In this document: positions 22,075-39,482 of the stretch, piece after piece
Position numbering within the stretch: position 1 is the first letter of the stretch
Layout: the number at the start of each line of letters is the position of its first letter
NCBI GenBank assembly: GCA_949318235.1
Contig: OX439129.1
Coordinates: forward strand, 19,795,066-19,859,065
Direction: 5' to 3'
Length of the DNA stretch: 64,000 nt
From: Ecdyonurus torrentis
Lineage: Eukaryota; Arthropoda; Insecta; Ephemeroptera; Heptageniidae
Notes under the pieces: model-generated
Database searches by the model: none
What the model was told of the DNA's origin: nothing
The model's input: only the letters and a program-made list of their open reading frames with translations
Translations under genes and position numbers: made by a program

Positions 22075-23492
22075 GGAAACAATGCAATAATTGGTCAGAT
22101 TCTTTTGTGACAAGGTACATTATCTTTTGTTGTCATTGCGATTAACATACCTTTATAAAAGAGTCCTTTACGGACTCTAGCAGCTTAAGTTCTCTCTTGA
22201 GAATCACCTCAAACTCAGAGGTGTAGTCAATGTTCTGTACACTGGTCCAGCCTGCATCTTTAAGCAGTTGTCCATATGCTGGCACAGTAAGGAGGATGTA
22301 ACCTCTTCCAGCTACATACTTCTCAAACTCGTCACCACCCTTAGGCTTGCCACGGCAATAGTCGGAGATCAACAGCTTGCCACCAGGCTTTACCCAGCTC
22401 TGTAAAACATTAAACAGTGAAAGTAAGAACAGACAATTATTATAAGTTTATTATGCAATGTTTATTACTATATTTTTATTGTATTTTTACTGATAATTAT
22501 TTTTCTAAGAAAAAGTAAGAATTGATAATATATATATTTTTTTTCATTTTTTTTTTCTATTTATTATATCATATTAATTGGTATTTACAATATTTATGGT
22601 ATTTTTCTATATTAATATGTATTATTTTTTTAGCTTTTTTTATTGGGTGTATTATTATTATTTTTTAATAATAGAACTAAAATATAATTTAGTAAAAAAA
22701 AAAAAAAAAAAAAAAAAATCTGAATGTCTTCCCTGCCGGTGCAATACTCACAAGCAATCTCTTGAAAAGTTCAGGTTTATCGTTGATGTGCAGAATTGCG
22801 TCTCTACTGTACACTACATCAAAAGACTCGGGGGTCAGCTCAACCTTGAGCACATCCTCCACTTTGAACTCTGTCTGCGGAAATATCAGATAGATTCAGC
22901 TAAAGATTTGTTTCAAATTGTTGATTTGTTATTTAAATATAATATAAAAACTAAAATTAATATATTTACCAAGTCTTGTACGGTCTCTTCCATCTCATCT
23001 CTGTACTGGTTGGCTTTGTTGACCATGTTCTTAGAGAGGTCGAGACCCACCACGTGCACACCGTACGTGCGCGCCATAAAGAAGGCGCTGCCACCAAGTC
23101 CACTGCCAACATCTAGCACTCGTTGACCAGCTTTCAGACCAATCTTGTCAGTCAGACTCTAAAAATATACATCAAGAAATAAATATTTTTGATTTCCTGT
23201 ATAATAACAATTAAAAATTATCAGAATATATACATATTGTTTTTGCAATGGTTTTAGTAATTAGTAACCGACTCACAGCAGTTTTAAAAAGAAAACAAAT
23301 TTTTAAATATATTGACTATTGAAATTTAACTTAATTTAATTAGTTTATGTCACTCACTTTTGTTGTTTGTTCTCCACCTGTGCTGACATATGTACGACCA
23401 AAAATTCGTTCATATCTTGATATACTCAGCTGGCTGTATTGATTTGCGTCGAGGAATTTTTGCTGTTCGTCTGCGACATGGTTGTTCGCCAT
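21054..23492 (-). CDS. Phosphoethanolamine N-methyltransferase, single-domain type
   Basis: Five exons in transcript order: 23492-23358, 23158-22970, 22874-22752, 22399-22151, 21167-21054. Phase is continuous and gives 269 residues. The enzyme uses S-adenosylmethionine to methylate phosphoethanolamine towards phosphocholine in the cytosol. The SAM-binding motif I is [10 protein letters not shown] (residues 59-68), followed by the acidic GLDLS. NQY (residues 17-19) and SRDAILH (His 137) match the Tyr/His catalytic pair described for Plasmodium PMT. ISDYCRG and [11 protein letters not shown] are typical of the PMT family. The last exon supplies the KGWSKKL motif seen near the C-terminus of one-domain PMTs. 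At 269 residues it matches the about 266-residue single-domain form rather than the about 490-residue tandem plant enzyme. The start is the first ATG after an upstream stop, head-to-head with ATP5F1D. Intron 4 holds (TA)n tracts and two MITEs. Confidence 0.92.
21521..21742. repeat. Foldback MITE, ATATCGATCTTnTCGCGTCA ends (copy 1)
   Basis: The arms pair along most of their length (GATCTACACTTTACAAATT and inverse copies), with ends ATATCGATCTT and AAGATTGATAT. A second copy lies at 36207-36432. It is in the last PMT intron, directly beside the (TA)n tract. Confidence 0.75.
21740..22072. repeat. (TA)n microsatellite split by a MITE
   Basis: Two pure TA tracts (about 21740-21826 and about 21992-22072) surround the MITE at 21826-21992, as expected if the MITE inserted within one longer TA array. 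The whole lies in the last intron of PMT. Confidence 0.85.
21826..21992. repeat. TA-site MITE, intact copy
   Basis: The terminal inverted repeats are ATATCGAGGGTGCTCCGC and its inverse. Inside, TGACCTTGA (21862-21870) and TCAAGGTCA (21946-21954) sit in mirror positions. Related copies: 18056-18194, 40645-40823, 58235-58352. It would fit a Tc1/mariner-type TA target, but no transposase is visible. Confidence 0.85.
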
Positions 23493-24388
23493 CTATAAAT
23501 TATTCAAACAATTTGTCACATCATACATAAGATTTTTTTTTTCTCAGAACATTTCGGGTATATATATTCTTAAATTATGATTATATAATGCATATATATA
23601 AAATCCCGTACACTCACTTTTATAGATGATGAATAAATGAAGAACTAGTCCAATGTGCTCACGACTTTTATATGCTGCGACGTCTTCCGCACTTTTTTTT
23701 TTTTTTTTTTTTTTTGTAATTTTTGGGAGGGTCTAGTTATGTAATAAAAAATATAAAGAGATCTTTTTGAACACGGATGCAAGAGGATAATCTTTTGACC
23801 CTTGTGAATCGCGCGATATTAGAGAGGACGCCTTTCAAGCCCTGCTCCCTTTTAATTGGCTCGTGATCTCGTACACGTTAAAAAGCTATCCTAAAACCTC
23901 CACCGTGGAATATATGCAGAAGCCACGAGTACGAGTGCCACAAAAAAACTTTTGCTTTGCCAACTTTGGATTGTGTCTTATAAACTTCCATTTCCGTTGA
24001 CTTGAACTTTTATAGAAGACAAAATTTAAATAATTATTAATATTATATATATAAAAAAAAAAGGATTTTTTTTTTTATAGTTTCAATATATTTTAGCATT
24101 TTAATGATTGATAATAAAATACTTCTGGAAATACAAAAAGAAACTTGTATGTATATACTTAAAGTATACAGCGCATATTAAACAGTGAGCTTACAGGTTT
24201 TTCAGGTTATTTTTATTTCATATTGATTTGGAAAATTCTACGAACTCAAAATTTTTTAGGCGATGGTTTTAAATAATTTTGTAAAAGAGCGCTCTTTGTT
24301 TGTAAATCGTGTGTCAATCTTTTTCATGAGAAGTGCTGCCCTCTGCTATCTGTAATTTTTTTCGTGGTCAAGAGGTCATTTAATTTTG
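23493..24388. promoter_or_regulatory. Divergent promoter region between PMT and ATP synthase delta
   Basis: The two genes start in opposite directions from this 0.9-kb interval. A non-coding first exon of ATP5F1D probably ends at 24388 (TTTTG/GTAAGT donor), with its acceptor at 24642 (ATTATAG). A poly(T) tract lies at 23692-23715. Transcription start sites cannot be fixed from sequence alone. Confidence 0.5.
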
Positions 24389-24648
24389 GTAAGTTTATCT
24401 AATTTTTTATTAATTTAGCCTAGTTTGAGATTAAATTATGCGTTTTTAAGTTTTCTAAGAAACTATTTTCTAAATCTATCAAACATAAAAGACAGAATGT
24501 GTAAGGATAATGAAATCTTTTGAGTGCATTTTGTAGCAGACGACACGGCGGTTTTCATTTTGCCAGCTGAAATACTTTATGCATATTTTTGAGCCTATTG
24601 TAAGCAATTATTGTTTTTTTTGCACTAAAATTATAATTATAGATTATA

Positions 24649-25208
24649 ATGGCAGCCCTTGGTCGAACTGCTCGCTCTGCTATGCGCCTTTTGGCAGCGA
24701 AACCAATTTCCAGATCAGCACTTCGCCGTGGATATGCCTCTGATGCCAATGAGATGTCTTTCACATTCGCCGCCTCTAACCAGGTAATTATGGTAGCTCA
24801 CTTAAATTTAATGTAATATTAACAAATTATAAAATTATGTAGGTATTCTACAATGAAGCAAACGTACGACAAGTTGATGTACCTTCATTCAGTGGCAGTT
24901 TCGGTATTTTACCTCACCACGTACCAACTCTGGCAGTATTGAAGCCTGGAGTTGTCACAGTTCTGGAAGCTGACGGTGCTCCTAAGAAGTATTTTGTATC
25001 CAGCGGTTCAGTAACTATTAATGAGGACTCCAGTGTCCAATTGTTGGCCGAGGAAGCAGTCCCTGTTGAATCCCTGGATGCCTCTGCTGCTCGCGATGCT
25101 TTGAGCAAGGCACAACAAGCGTTATCTTCTGCATCAGGGGAGGTGGACAAAGCTGAAGCACAGATTGCCATTGAAGTAGCAGAAGCTCTAGTCAAGGCAG
25201 TTGAATAA
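24649..25208 (+). CDS. ATP5F1D: Mitochondrial F1Fo ATP synthase subunit delta
   Basis: Two coding exons, 24649-24783 and 24843-25208, give 166 residues (human about 168). The product is part of the central stalk of ATP synthase (equivalent to bacterial epsilon), coupling gamma rotation to the c-ring on the matrix side of the inner mitochondrial membrane. The first about 30 residues are Arg/Ala/Ser-rich without acidic residues, typical of a matrix targeting peptide, with a likely cleavage near RRGYAS. The beta-sandwich follows (MSFTFAASNQ, then FSGSFGILPHHVPTLAVLKPG), then the C-terminal two-helix part, rich in Ala and ending EALVKAVE. An untranslated first exon is inferred upstream (to 24388). 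AATAAA at 25306-25311 lies in a hairpin in the 3' UTR. Confidence 0.95.
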
Positions 25209-25252
25209 ATATCTTAGACTTGTCACCATCTAGACATTTAACATGCTGTGGT

Positions 25253-25340
25253 GTTGATTTTCAAATTAAGGAACGTATTTGTTTATTGCCTTCTTAAGAA
25301 GAATGAATAAACAAATAAACTCTATAAGTTGAAAATCAAC
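25253..25340. repeat. Long hairpin in the 3' UTR of ATP synthase delta
   Basis: GTTGATTTTCAA is matched by TTGAAAATCAAC at the far end, with inner pairing of ATTTGTTTATT with AATAAACAAAT around CTTCTTAAGAAG. The AATAAA polyadenylation signals lie in the right arm. It could be a small MITE exapted as a gene end. Confidence 0.75.
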
Positions 25341-26241
25341 AAAACCGTTAATGTTCTTGTATCTAGGTGGTAAATTTAGAGCAGTAATGATGTTTTAACA
25401 TCAAATGAAGCAATCCATCGGTAGATTTACATTGTTATTGTCAGTTTCTCCTTTGTTAAAATCAAGGTCTGCAAAATGTATTTGCAGATCTTGGTTAAAA
25501 TATCTTGTCCACTCTAGTTATTATAACTATATATAACAAGTTTTGAAGTGCAAGTCTTCAAAAGAGTACAAGATAATATTTTGTAAATAAAAAATCAAGT
25601 ACTGGCATATTTAAAAAATAATAAACACAAGCATTTTATGTTACAAAGTAAAATATTTGTACTCATTTTATAAATACGAGAACCATAATAACAAAACCCC
25701 ACTGAATTATTGGTGTTACAAAATGATTGTTTTTATATTTGATATTTCTGTTTGATATTTTTTTATAGGTAGTGAAATCTTTGTATTTCAAAATGAAAAT
25801 AAATGGTCAACTAGGTCAGTACACAAAAAAAAATTGAGGTTTTTAACTATTCATATATGGAAGCGTTTGCATCTAATGCTTTCATAAATGATGTTAAAAA
25901 ATTAAAATGATAGTTAAATAGAAAATAGTAGGAGAGAGATTAGAGCACATTGAATTGAAAATTGAAGATTCTCTATATACAGTAGTTAAGAAATGTTCTG
26001 GCATTGACAAGTTTTATATATTTTTTTACTGGATGGATGTTAAAAGTATAGGGATACTTTGCCATTAAAATATGGTATACCTTTAGTACCTCGCACTCTT
26101 GCAAAATAATTCAAAAAAATTCAATTCTAAACAATACAATTCTTTATTCAAGCTATATTCTGCCTTTCAATTTTTTTTTAATATCATTATTGTGACTTCT
26201 GATAAAATCATAAAATAATTATGCTTATTACTCTACTACAA

Positions 26242-26453
26242 GTTGTTAGAGATTAGAGCACGTTGAATTGAAAGTTAATAAAACATAAAGATTCTCTAAT
26301 TTATATAGTAATTGGGACTAGGGGCCAGTTACCCAATTGGCCAAATATTCTAGCGAGCTAGAATATTTGGCCCCTAGTCTCAATTACTATATAAATTAGA
26401 GAATCTTAGTGCTTTATTAACTTTCAATTCAACGTGCTCTAATCTCTACCAAC
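26242..26453. repeat. Near-perfect palindromic MITE
   Basis: GTTGTTAGAGATTAGAGCACG at the left and CGTGCTCTAATCTCTACCAAC at the right; pairing continues to a centre at about 26348 (CTAGCGAGCTAG). It belongs to the same end family as 17297-17503 and the fragment near 25935. Confidence 0.85.
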
Positions 26454-26826
26454 TATTTTCTAAATATATATTTTTTAAACTCATTAAAACCATTTGCGAT
26501 GGATTTTTCTTTAAACATAATACTACTACAAGGTAAAAACAATCATTATCTTTTCACGTTACACACTCACAGGCACTTTATTTATCACAGATTACAGTTA
26601 TTTTTTCCCATAATAATAATTAAGATATATAATTACTGTAAAAAATATTACAATAAAACAGGTCCACCAAATATAAAAATTTGCAGTAGAAGATATAAAT
26701 CATAAATATATTTTTTTAATATCATTATTCAATATTAACTACTCCTGAGTACATACAGACATAAAGCAATAGCAAAAATGTTAAATATATATATCTAAAA
26801 TATTATAAGGTGTCTAAATATTAAGC

Positions 26827-26871
<45 letters not shown>

Positions 26872-27140
26872 GTAAGAACCAAAAAAGTGTGCATGCAAAA
26901 TAGTTTTCTAGTAAAAAGTCACTAAGATAACAATTAGATTCAGAATTGTACAAGTACAGTACAACTTTATTTCAGGTTTACTTATTAAATTTTGTATAAA
27001 ACTTGTCCAGCATACTTTTTTTTTTTTTTTTTTTTTTATGTATTATTATTATTATATTTTTTATTATATATGTACCATGAAATGAAAGTTGTACCCCACT
27101 GCAAATATTGATTTTTAAAATCACAATTTTTCTTAAATGA

Positions 27141-32325
<5,185 letters not shown>

Positions 32326-33380
32326 TATCTTGATTTTTATAAACAGCTGATGTTTGTTTATTTTTTTCTATTCATTCCTGATTCATTCATTTCGTTGATC
32401 CTAGGTGGCGTACGAGTGCAAAATGCAAATCGAAAATTTTCGCATGATGATGAAGGTATTGAAGGTGTGTGTGTTGCATACATTTTTGTAATGTTCAGTA
32501 ATTTTTATTGAATTAAAAAGTGGAAAATAATGTACTAGAAGTAAAAATTCTCAACACATTCAGTGCGTAGATTGTGTCTTAGAGTTGACATAATTAATGT
32601 AAGTTCCAGGTAAACTGTTAAAGTACATTTACGTACGTACAGAATGCAAATATGCATATATCTATATCGCTCACCATATCGTTCTGGAATGATAACAAAA
32701 GAGCCAAAATAAGAACAAAATATTCTTTCAAATATTAAGCTTTTATTATTGTACATAGAAATTGCTGAATGTGATAACAGCATAAATTAATAATGATATG
32801 TTATTATCATTCTGCATTTTTGATTGCATGCAAGGATATATAAATGCGCACCCACTTATAAGGAACGCAATTCACGCTTAGAAAACGGGTATCTATAATA
32901 CATACATATATGTACACGTACAGTACATACATGGAGCAAAACGAAAGCTATTTCATCATACTTTATTTAGTACTATATCGTACAGATTTGGGGTCTTTAT
33001 ATGATGATTTATTCTCCAGGCTGCAGTATTTTTAAATTACCTTTTCAATTCTTCGTATATTTGGCAAGAAATCCTTACATATAGTTTGTAATGGTAATGA
33101 GTATAGAATTAAAAAAATTAAATATTGTAGTTTTTAAGAGGATGCATTTACATTTACACATTATATAATATAGAGTGCTTTTGTAAAAAAAATTATATTT
33201 TTATAAGCTTATATTTTGGCTGCAATTTTTATAAACATATAACATTTATATATAATTTATAGAAGTACTTATATTGATTAATATGTATACCTACATACAG
33301 ATTGATAATGCAACACATTGTAATTTATAAAATATTCAGTAAATAAAAATGCAACTTTTTTTATTTGCTTGTGATTTCAG
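32326..33380. promoter_or_regulatory. Divergent promoter region and probable 5' UTR intron between PRKN and AGPAT
   Basis: The PRKN start codon is at 32325 (-) and the AGPAT coding exon begins after an acceptor at 33380 (TTTCAG). A non-coding AGPAT exon in about 32400-32464 (donor GAAG/GTGTGT) would place both transcription starts within about 100 bp; this is inferred only. The rest is AT-rich with no frame of interest. Confidence 0.45.
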
Positions 33381-33388
33381 GTCCTAGC

Positions 33389-34019
33389 ATGAAAAGTACG
33401 CAACCCGCAGTAGCAAAAAATAATATGGAAGGTTTTATTTCACGCATTAAACAGTCTCCTATTTCTCATTTGCTTTTGGCAATCACTTTTTTTACCTCAG
33501 GTTTAATTATTAATTGTGTACAATGCATCATGTACTGTTCTATACGTCCATGGAGCAAATATCTTTATAGGAAACTTAATTACTACGTTGGATTTTCACT
33601 GTATAGTCGTAAGTATTCAACGATACTAGCTGTGTTACTTTTTTTGGTTGCCATGGTAACTTTGTTATTATTTTTGTTATACAGAGCTAGTGTTCTTGGC
33701 AGAATGGTGGTCCAACACAGATATCATCATCTACATTGATAAAGAAGATTTTGACAAATTTTATGGCAAAGAACATGGTTATTTACTTATGAACCATGCA
33801 TACGACATTGATTGGCTTATGGGATGGGTATTCTGTGACAGAATACATCTTTTAGGGGTAAGATATTTAAAATGCATACTAAAGTTGTAAGGGGGGGGGG
33901 GGGGGGGGGGGATAGTAGGATGCGTAAACCAGTTAAAATTTACAGCTCTTATTTGTTCTATAATATTTTGACTGGATTTCTAGTCAAAATGTTCTGAACA
34001 AAATGCATACTGTATTTTT

Positions 34020-34051
<32 letters not shown>

Positions 34052-35800
34052 CATTATTAAATTCATTATTACATAAATATATTAAGGCTTGTGTGAGTCC
34101 TAAGAAATACCATTAAAATTTTTTCGAGGCATTCAATTTGTTTCCGTGATGAATTTCTAATGAAAACTTCTAAATGAAGTTTTTAACATTTTTGTTCCTT
34201 AATTACTACCTGTTTTATTAATTAACCTGCTGATTTTTTTTTTTTTTTTTTTTTTTGTATTTCCAGAACTGCAAGACATATGCTAAGAAAGTGCTTCAGT
34301 ATGTGCCAACTATGGGGTTTGCATGGAAGTTCGGTGAGAGTGTGTTCCTTGAGCGTAACTGGGAAAAGGACAAGGAAATCATTGGTACTCAGTTACGAGA
34401 GCTCGTCGAGTATCCTGACCCTATGTGGGTGAGTAAACTCAAATTGTTAAATTGAATGAAGCCTTGTTCATGATAGATGATAACTCATTAAACATTAGGG
34501 AGTTGCCTGAGTTCAACAGGTAACAGGGAGGCTGGTGATACAGTTAGCAGAAGAGACATTTGTTGATTACACATTTGAGTTTAGAGAAGGGTGAAGTTCA
34601 TAACTTGATTGTAACTTTGATTAAGTATATAAGAAAAATATAATATTATTTAGTGTGTAGTAACATGAATTTATTCTGTAAAATCTCCCAAGTGTTCTAC
34701 AGCTAGTCAATTCCCCCTTCCCCAGAATTTTACGGGCAACAACCCCACCCCCACTCTGTATATAATTTTGGCAAAAACAAATGTAAAAGTTTATTTCTTT
34801 GTGTTTGACAAATTAGTTATAAAAAGTTACCTGATTGTGGTTACATATTAGAAGCATAAAAAAATACTTAAGATCTATTGTACCTCATCTTTTCATTAAT
34901 TATACCGTACCTATAATTATCTGTACTAAAAAAAGAAAATAAATAAATAAATAAACTTCTATGCACATGCTATAACAGCATTTTTAATCATTTCAGTTGC
35001 TAATGTTTGCTGAGGGCACAAGATTTACTGCAAGTAAGCACGAGGCAAGCATGAAGTTTGCGAGGGAGCGAGGATTACCTCTACTCAAGCACCACCTCGT
35101 ACCCAGGACCAGGGGCTTCACCAGCAGTGTGCCCTACCTCAAGGGCAAGGTGGGGGCAGTCTATGATGTTCAGCTAGCATTCAACAAGTATGTACCTCTC
35201 TTAGCCTATATAGTCATTCATGTGCACTGTTATATGTGGTTTTGGGTGTACAAACATATGGTATTGGCTCACCCTCTCGTTTGGGGGTCTCTCAACGCGC
35301 GCCATCTAAACGTATGGTTCTGAAAATTTGTGACCGAGATCATCACGTCCTTACAATCTCATAAAAGTTTGTTTGAAGTCGATAGACATACCAGGGGCTG
35401 AGCAATGAGCCACGACCTAGAACACGATAGTGCCATTTAAAATACATTGAACCTTATGGTGCTCGCAATGTTAAAAAATTCTTCGAACGAGATGGTGAAC
35501 CAATACTATACACACACACAAAATGGGTTTATCACAAGTTGCAATGATTTATTTTGGGAGAATCATTAATTTATTAATTGTTAAATCTTTTATTAGTGCA
35601 ATGTAAATAATAATTAAAAAAAAAAAAAAAAGGTAAGCATCAGTAATGGCTGCAACATATTTTTCATTATTAATATAGTGTTCAAAGCATTACAAAAATA
35701 ACAATGGTACCCATATAACATGCAAACCCAGTATTTAGCCAGCCATAGAAGCTACTGTAATGTGTAGTTAAATAGAAGTGCCATTTAGAACAATGTTAAA

Positions 35801-35845
<45 letters not shown>

Positions 35846-38800
35846 TTAATTTTAACCTGGCAGCAATTTTTAATAAATAAATAAATAATGCTTATTTTTA
35901 ATCTGTGACATTGTGATGCTTTATGGTAGTTTTGTATTTGATGTATTTAAACATTAACATTAGATTATCTCAGTGTCGTACATTGGTCTTAATTAACTCC
36001 CACACTACCAAGTTTTCACAAGATGAGCTGAACTTTGTACTGTTTGACCTTAAGAACCTTATGTAAGCCAACTCATACAGTAAAATCATATCATCTTAAT
36101 AATGTCTTATCAGCTTTTTACACTGTTGTCATCATATTACACTCTGATCCTCATTACAAAATAGAAATAATAATAATAATAAAAGGAACTTACATGTTTA
36201 TAATACATATCGATCTTCTCGCGTCAAGATGAAGCTTCTACACTTTACAAATTTCCAAAGAATGGCCTATCTACACTTTAAAAATTTGCGGCTACCACAC
36301 ACACACTGAAATTCACACCTGTTTTATATAGCAAAAGCTTCAGGTAGCTGCGACTTTGTAAAGTGTAGATTGTTCAATCTTTGGAAATTTGTAAAGTGTA
36401 TTTTGAGTTTTGACGCAAAAAGAACGAGATATACAGTAATAAGGAAAAAACTAACAACAGTATTAGATAATTGACTCTGAGTTTTGAGTAGAAACCCCAT
36501 CGATAGATTTGGAAAAGCTCATGCTATCTCCAATTCCCCAATTTTTCCTAATCTATCTATATGATTTTCTTCCCTGCTTATACTGTATTTAGAAATAAAA
36601 CATTGTGAGTTCAAAAATTGAAAACGGTGTATTTTGCAAGCATAAAACAATATTTTCTCCTATCCTTTTAAAGTTATCATACCTACCTAACCTCTATTTT
36701 TTATTTTCCCTAATACCTCTATTAAAGAACAGTATACTATTTACAAAATATACTTACAAGCTTAGCAAATAATATAAATTTTGAGCGATGCTATTTTTTT
36801 TATCTCATTATTAGAAACAACAGTAAAAGCTATCAGTTTTTAGGTTCCTAAAAATTATTGTAATAATATGAATAATATTTCAATTTATATTTCATTTCAG
36901 ATATAATGCATGAATTAAACAAACAAAGAGTGTAAGTGCTTCTATTCTTTCCAAAAGTTTCCTTTTTTTAGTATCTGATTAATGTTTTGAATCTTGTGGG
37001 AGAAGAGGGGGATGTACTGTAGAACTTAAAATAACTCATCAAAAAAGCCGCATTTTGAAGAGCAACAAAAACTTCTTTTTTAGAAATGTCTGTGTCAATG
37101 AGAATAAGAAAACCTGATTTTTTAATACGTATTTTAAATAAAGAAACTTGCACTGCTCAAATCTGTAAACTTAACTTCAACATAAAAAAAAAATTTAAAC
37201 TTGTTCAAAAAAAAAAAAAATAATAAATAAATAAAAACTGCACATACCTGTTTTTACTAAAATGGAAAGGTGGATTAAAATTTTAATCATGGAACTGTTT
37301 AAAAATATATATGTTAAAACTTGTAACATCTTTCTAGTTTCTACTAAAAAAAAAAATAAAAAATCGTAGCTTTTATAACTCATTTTTCTGTTTTTGGGAG
37401 ACTCCTAATCAAGGCTATACAATTCTACAGAGCATCCTACAATATATGATTTGTTCATTTACAGAAATGATGCAGTGAAGCCTTCAATGCTGAATCTGCT
37501 GATGGGCAAGCCAGTGACTGGTCACCTGTACATTCATCGCTACCCTATGGAGGATGTGCCTGAGCCGGAAGCTGAGTGTGTGGAGTGGCTGCACAATCTC
37601 TACCAGAAGAAGGTAACTTATAAGAATACAAACACAGTAAACTCACGATTTTGTGAAATCATAAGGGACGCAAAAAATGACCATTTCACAAAATTGAATT
37701 TCACAAACTCGAGAGCTTTAAAATTGTCATGCTTATATTGAAGTCTGCTGCGGACCCAACTAAGAATTTCACAAAATCAAGAAATTCACAGAATTGAACT
37801 TCACAAAATCAAGAGTTTTACTGTAATAATAATAAAGTAAGGATGAATTAATTATGGATTAAACAGGTAAATGTGTATTATGCAATAATTCTTTTGCTAC
37901 TATTGTAATCTCATTTAAAATAAAAAATAAACATATTAAACTGTGGTGAGAAAGTAAAAATTTATATGAATTGACATTTAATATCTGAACTATCTTTGTT
38001 TTGGTGTTTTGATGGAACCTCATGCTTTCAAAAGAAAAGGAAATATATTTGTATTTCCTCATTTTTATTTATTTATTTATTTACTATTATTATAAGAAGC
38101 GGGGATAATAATAAATTTGTCTTTTTAATACACCTATGTTATGGATACCAAAATAAAACATGGCTATTTTTTAATTTCAAGGATCGCATGCAGGACAGCT
38201 TCTTCCGTACTGGTGACTTTTTTGCAGAGAGTGGTGTGAAGAGAGTTGAAGGTTTCCGACGTCCTCGTCGCCTAGTGTCCCTGATTAACACCACTGTGTG
38301 GTCCGTGCTAGTGTTGCTACCTATGACCTATTACCTGCTGTGTATGCTCACTTCAGGATCCACCTTCTACTTTAGCATTGCATCGGCAATCATTGCTAGC
38401 TGTGAGTACTAAACTGTCAATCTAAATAGCTTTTTGTATTATTATTTAGTAAGACATTAATTTATTGGTCCTATTAAACGTAGAAAAATATTATAGTCTT
38501 CTAGATAAGCTTCTATATATATATTTTTTTTTATCTGCAAGAGATTTTGTGAAGCTATTAGACAATGTTAGAAAATAAATATTAAAAAAGAAAAAAAAAA
38601 AAAAAAAAAAAGATCTTGACTGCATAATATATTGATGGCTCCGTGAAAAAACGAACTCTCTATAGTCTCCTCGCACCTAAAATTTGAAACATCTGCGCTC
38701 TCCGTCTCTGCTGAAATTTAAGCATCTCTTACCAGCGTACCATTACAGATGCTTCAATTTCGGGAGAGGCGGAGAGCGCAGATGTTCCAAATTTAAGATG

Positions 38801-39213
38801 CGAGGAGACTATAGATAGTTCGGTTTTGCGCGGAGCCATTAATATGATGTGTGCATATTTTTCCTATGTGTAAATACTGACAATACTGTTACTAGGTTAT
38901 TTAATCACACACCAGTTAACCATTTTGAGGAAGCGTAAATGTGATGAAGTAGGTAAATGAATTTAGTGTAAAGTATTGAATTTATGCGAAGTTAATCAAG
39001 TAAATTGATGAATAGGTAACAGGAAAGAAATAACACTCTCATGCTCTTTTAATTTTAGTTGGCATTTGTTCAAATTTAAAACATGATTTACTGACTATGA
39101 AAATTTTTGTTTCAGTTTTCTACTTGCTGTACAAGATCATTGGGATGACACAGACTAGTAAAGCATCATCTTATGGCAGTGAGAAGAAGTCTCAACGAGC
39201 AAAGAGTGACTGA
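33389..39213 (+). CDS. 1-acyl-sn-glycerol-3-phosphate acyltransferase, AGPAT3/4 type
   Basis: Seven coding exons: 33389-33608, 33685-33857, 34267-34428, 34997-35187, 37465-37612, 38182-38401, 39116-39213. Continuous phase gives 403 residues (human AGPAT3/4 about 376-378). The enzyme transfers an acyl group from acyl-CoA to lysophosphatidic acid (and related lysolipids) to make phosphatidic acid in the ER or Golgi membrane. A first membrane segment lies at about residues 25-50 (HLLLAITFFTSGLIINCVQ). The catalytic NHX4D motif is NHAYDID (residues 110-116) and the glycerolipid-binding motif is FAEGTRF (Glu 191 to Arg 194). PRTRGF and KHHLVPRT are typical of the AGPAT3/4/5 subgroup. Two C-terminal hydrophobic segments lie in the last two exons. 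The tail ends SSYGSEKKSQRAKSD, as in AGPAT4-like proteins. AATAAA at 39310-39315 is a likely polyadenylation signal. Introns 4-6 carry four MITEs. Confidence 0.94.
35257..35510. repeat. MITE with TATGGTATTGG-type ends (copy 2)
   Basis: Same family as 15638-15908: ends TATGGTATTGGCTCACCC and GGTGAACCAATACTATA, shared centre GTGACCGAGATCA and CAGGGGCTGAGCAATGAGCC. It lies in AGPAT intron 4. A small end fragment (CAATGTTAAAATATTCTTC) is at about 60237-60280. Confidence 0.8.
36207..36432. repeat. Foldback MITE, ATATCGATCTTnTCGCGTCA ends (copy 2)
   Basis: Second copy of the element at 21521-21742, with the same arms (AGCTTCTACACTTTACAAATT and inverse). It lies in AGPAT intron 4. Confidence 0.75.
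37634..37825. repeat. MITE with ACAGTAAACTC ends
   Basis: Ends ACAGTAAACTCACGATTTTG and CAAAATCAAGAGTTTTACTGT; the interior has repeated TTCACAAAAT words. A related copy is at 63189-63383 and a fragment near 15935-16030. It lies in AGPAT intron 5, just after exon 5. Confidence 0.7.
38635..38839. repeat. MITE with ATGGCTCCG ends
   Basis: ATGGCTCCGTG...TATAGTCTCCTCGCA is mirrored by TGCGAGGAGACTATAGATAG...CGGAGCCAT, with inner arms GCGCTCTCCG and its inverse. It lies in AGPAT intron 6. Confidence 0.8.
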
Positions 39214-39435
39214 AAGTGGGTTGTCTGTGTCGCACTCGCAAGTAGGTGATGTGTGCCTAAGGAAGGGTGGCTCCTCACAAACAAGGTAAAAATCTTGCCT
39301 TGATTTTGTAATAAATGTTTGGTGTCGGCATCAAAATATTCATGTAGAAAACTTTTATGTGATCACTTTTTGCTAGCTATCGATTAAAAAAAAAAAAAAA
39401 AAAAAACTAAAAAATATGAATTACTAAAATTTCTG

Positions 39436-39482
<47 letters not shown>

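Larger units (their letters stand above)
25209..27140. other. Intergenic region between ATP5F1D and PRKN, convergent 3' ends
   Basis: It holds the 3' UTRs of both genes. The Parkin polyadenylation signal is probably TTTATT at 26966-26971 (AATAAA on the minus strand). The rest is AT-rich with long poly(T) runs (about 26828-26866 and 27018-27037), the hairpin at 25253-25340 and the MITE at 26242-26453. A partial copy of that MITE's end (GAGATTAGAGCACATTGAATTG) lies near 25935-25960. No gene was seen. Confidence 0.6.
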
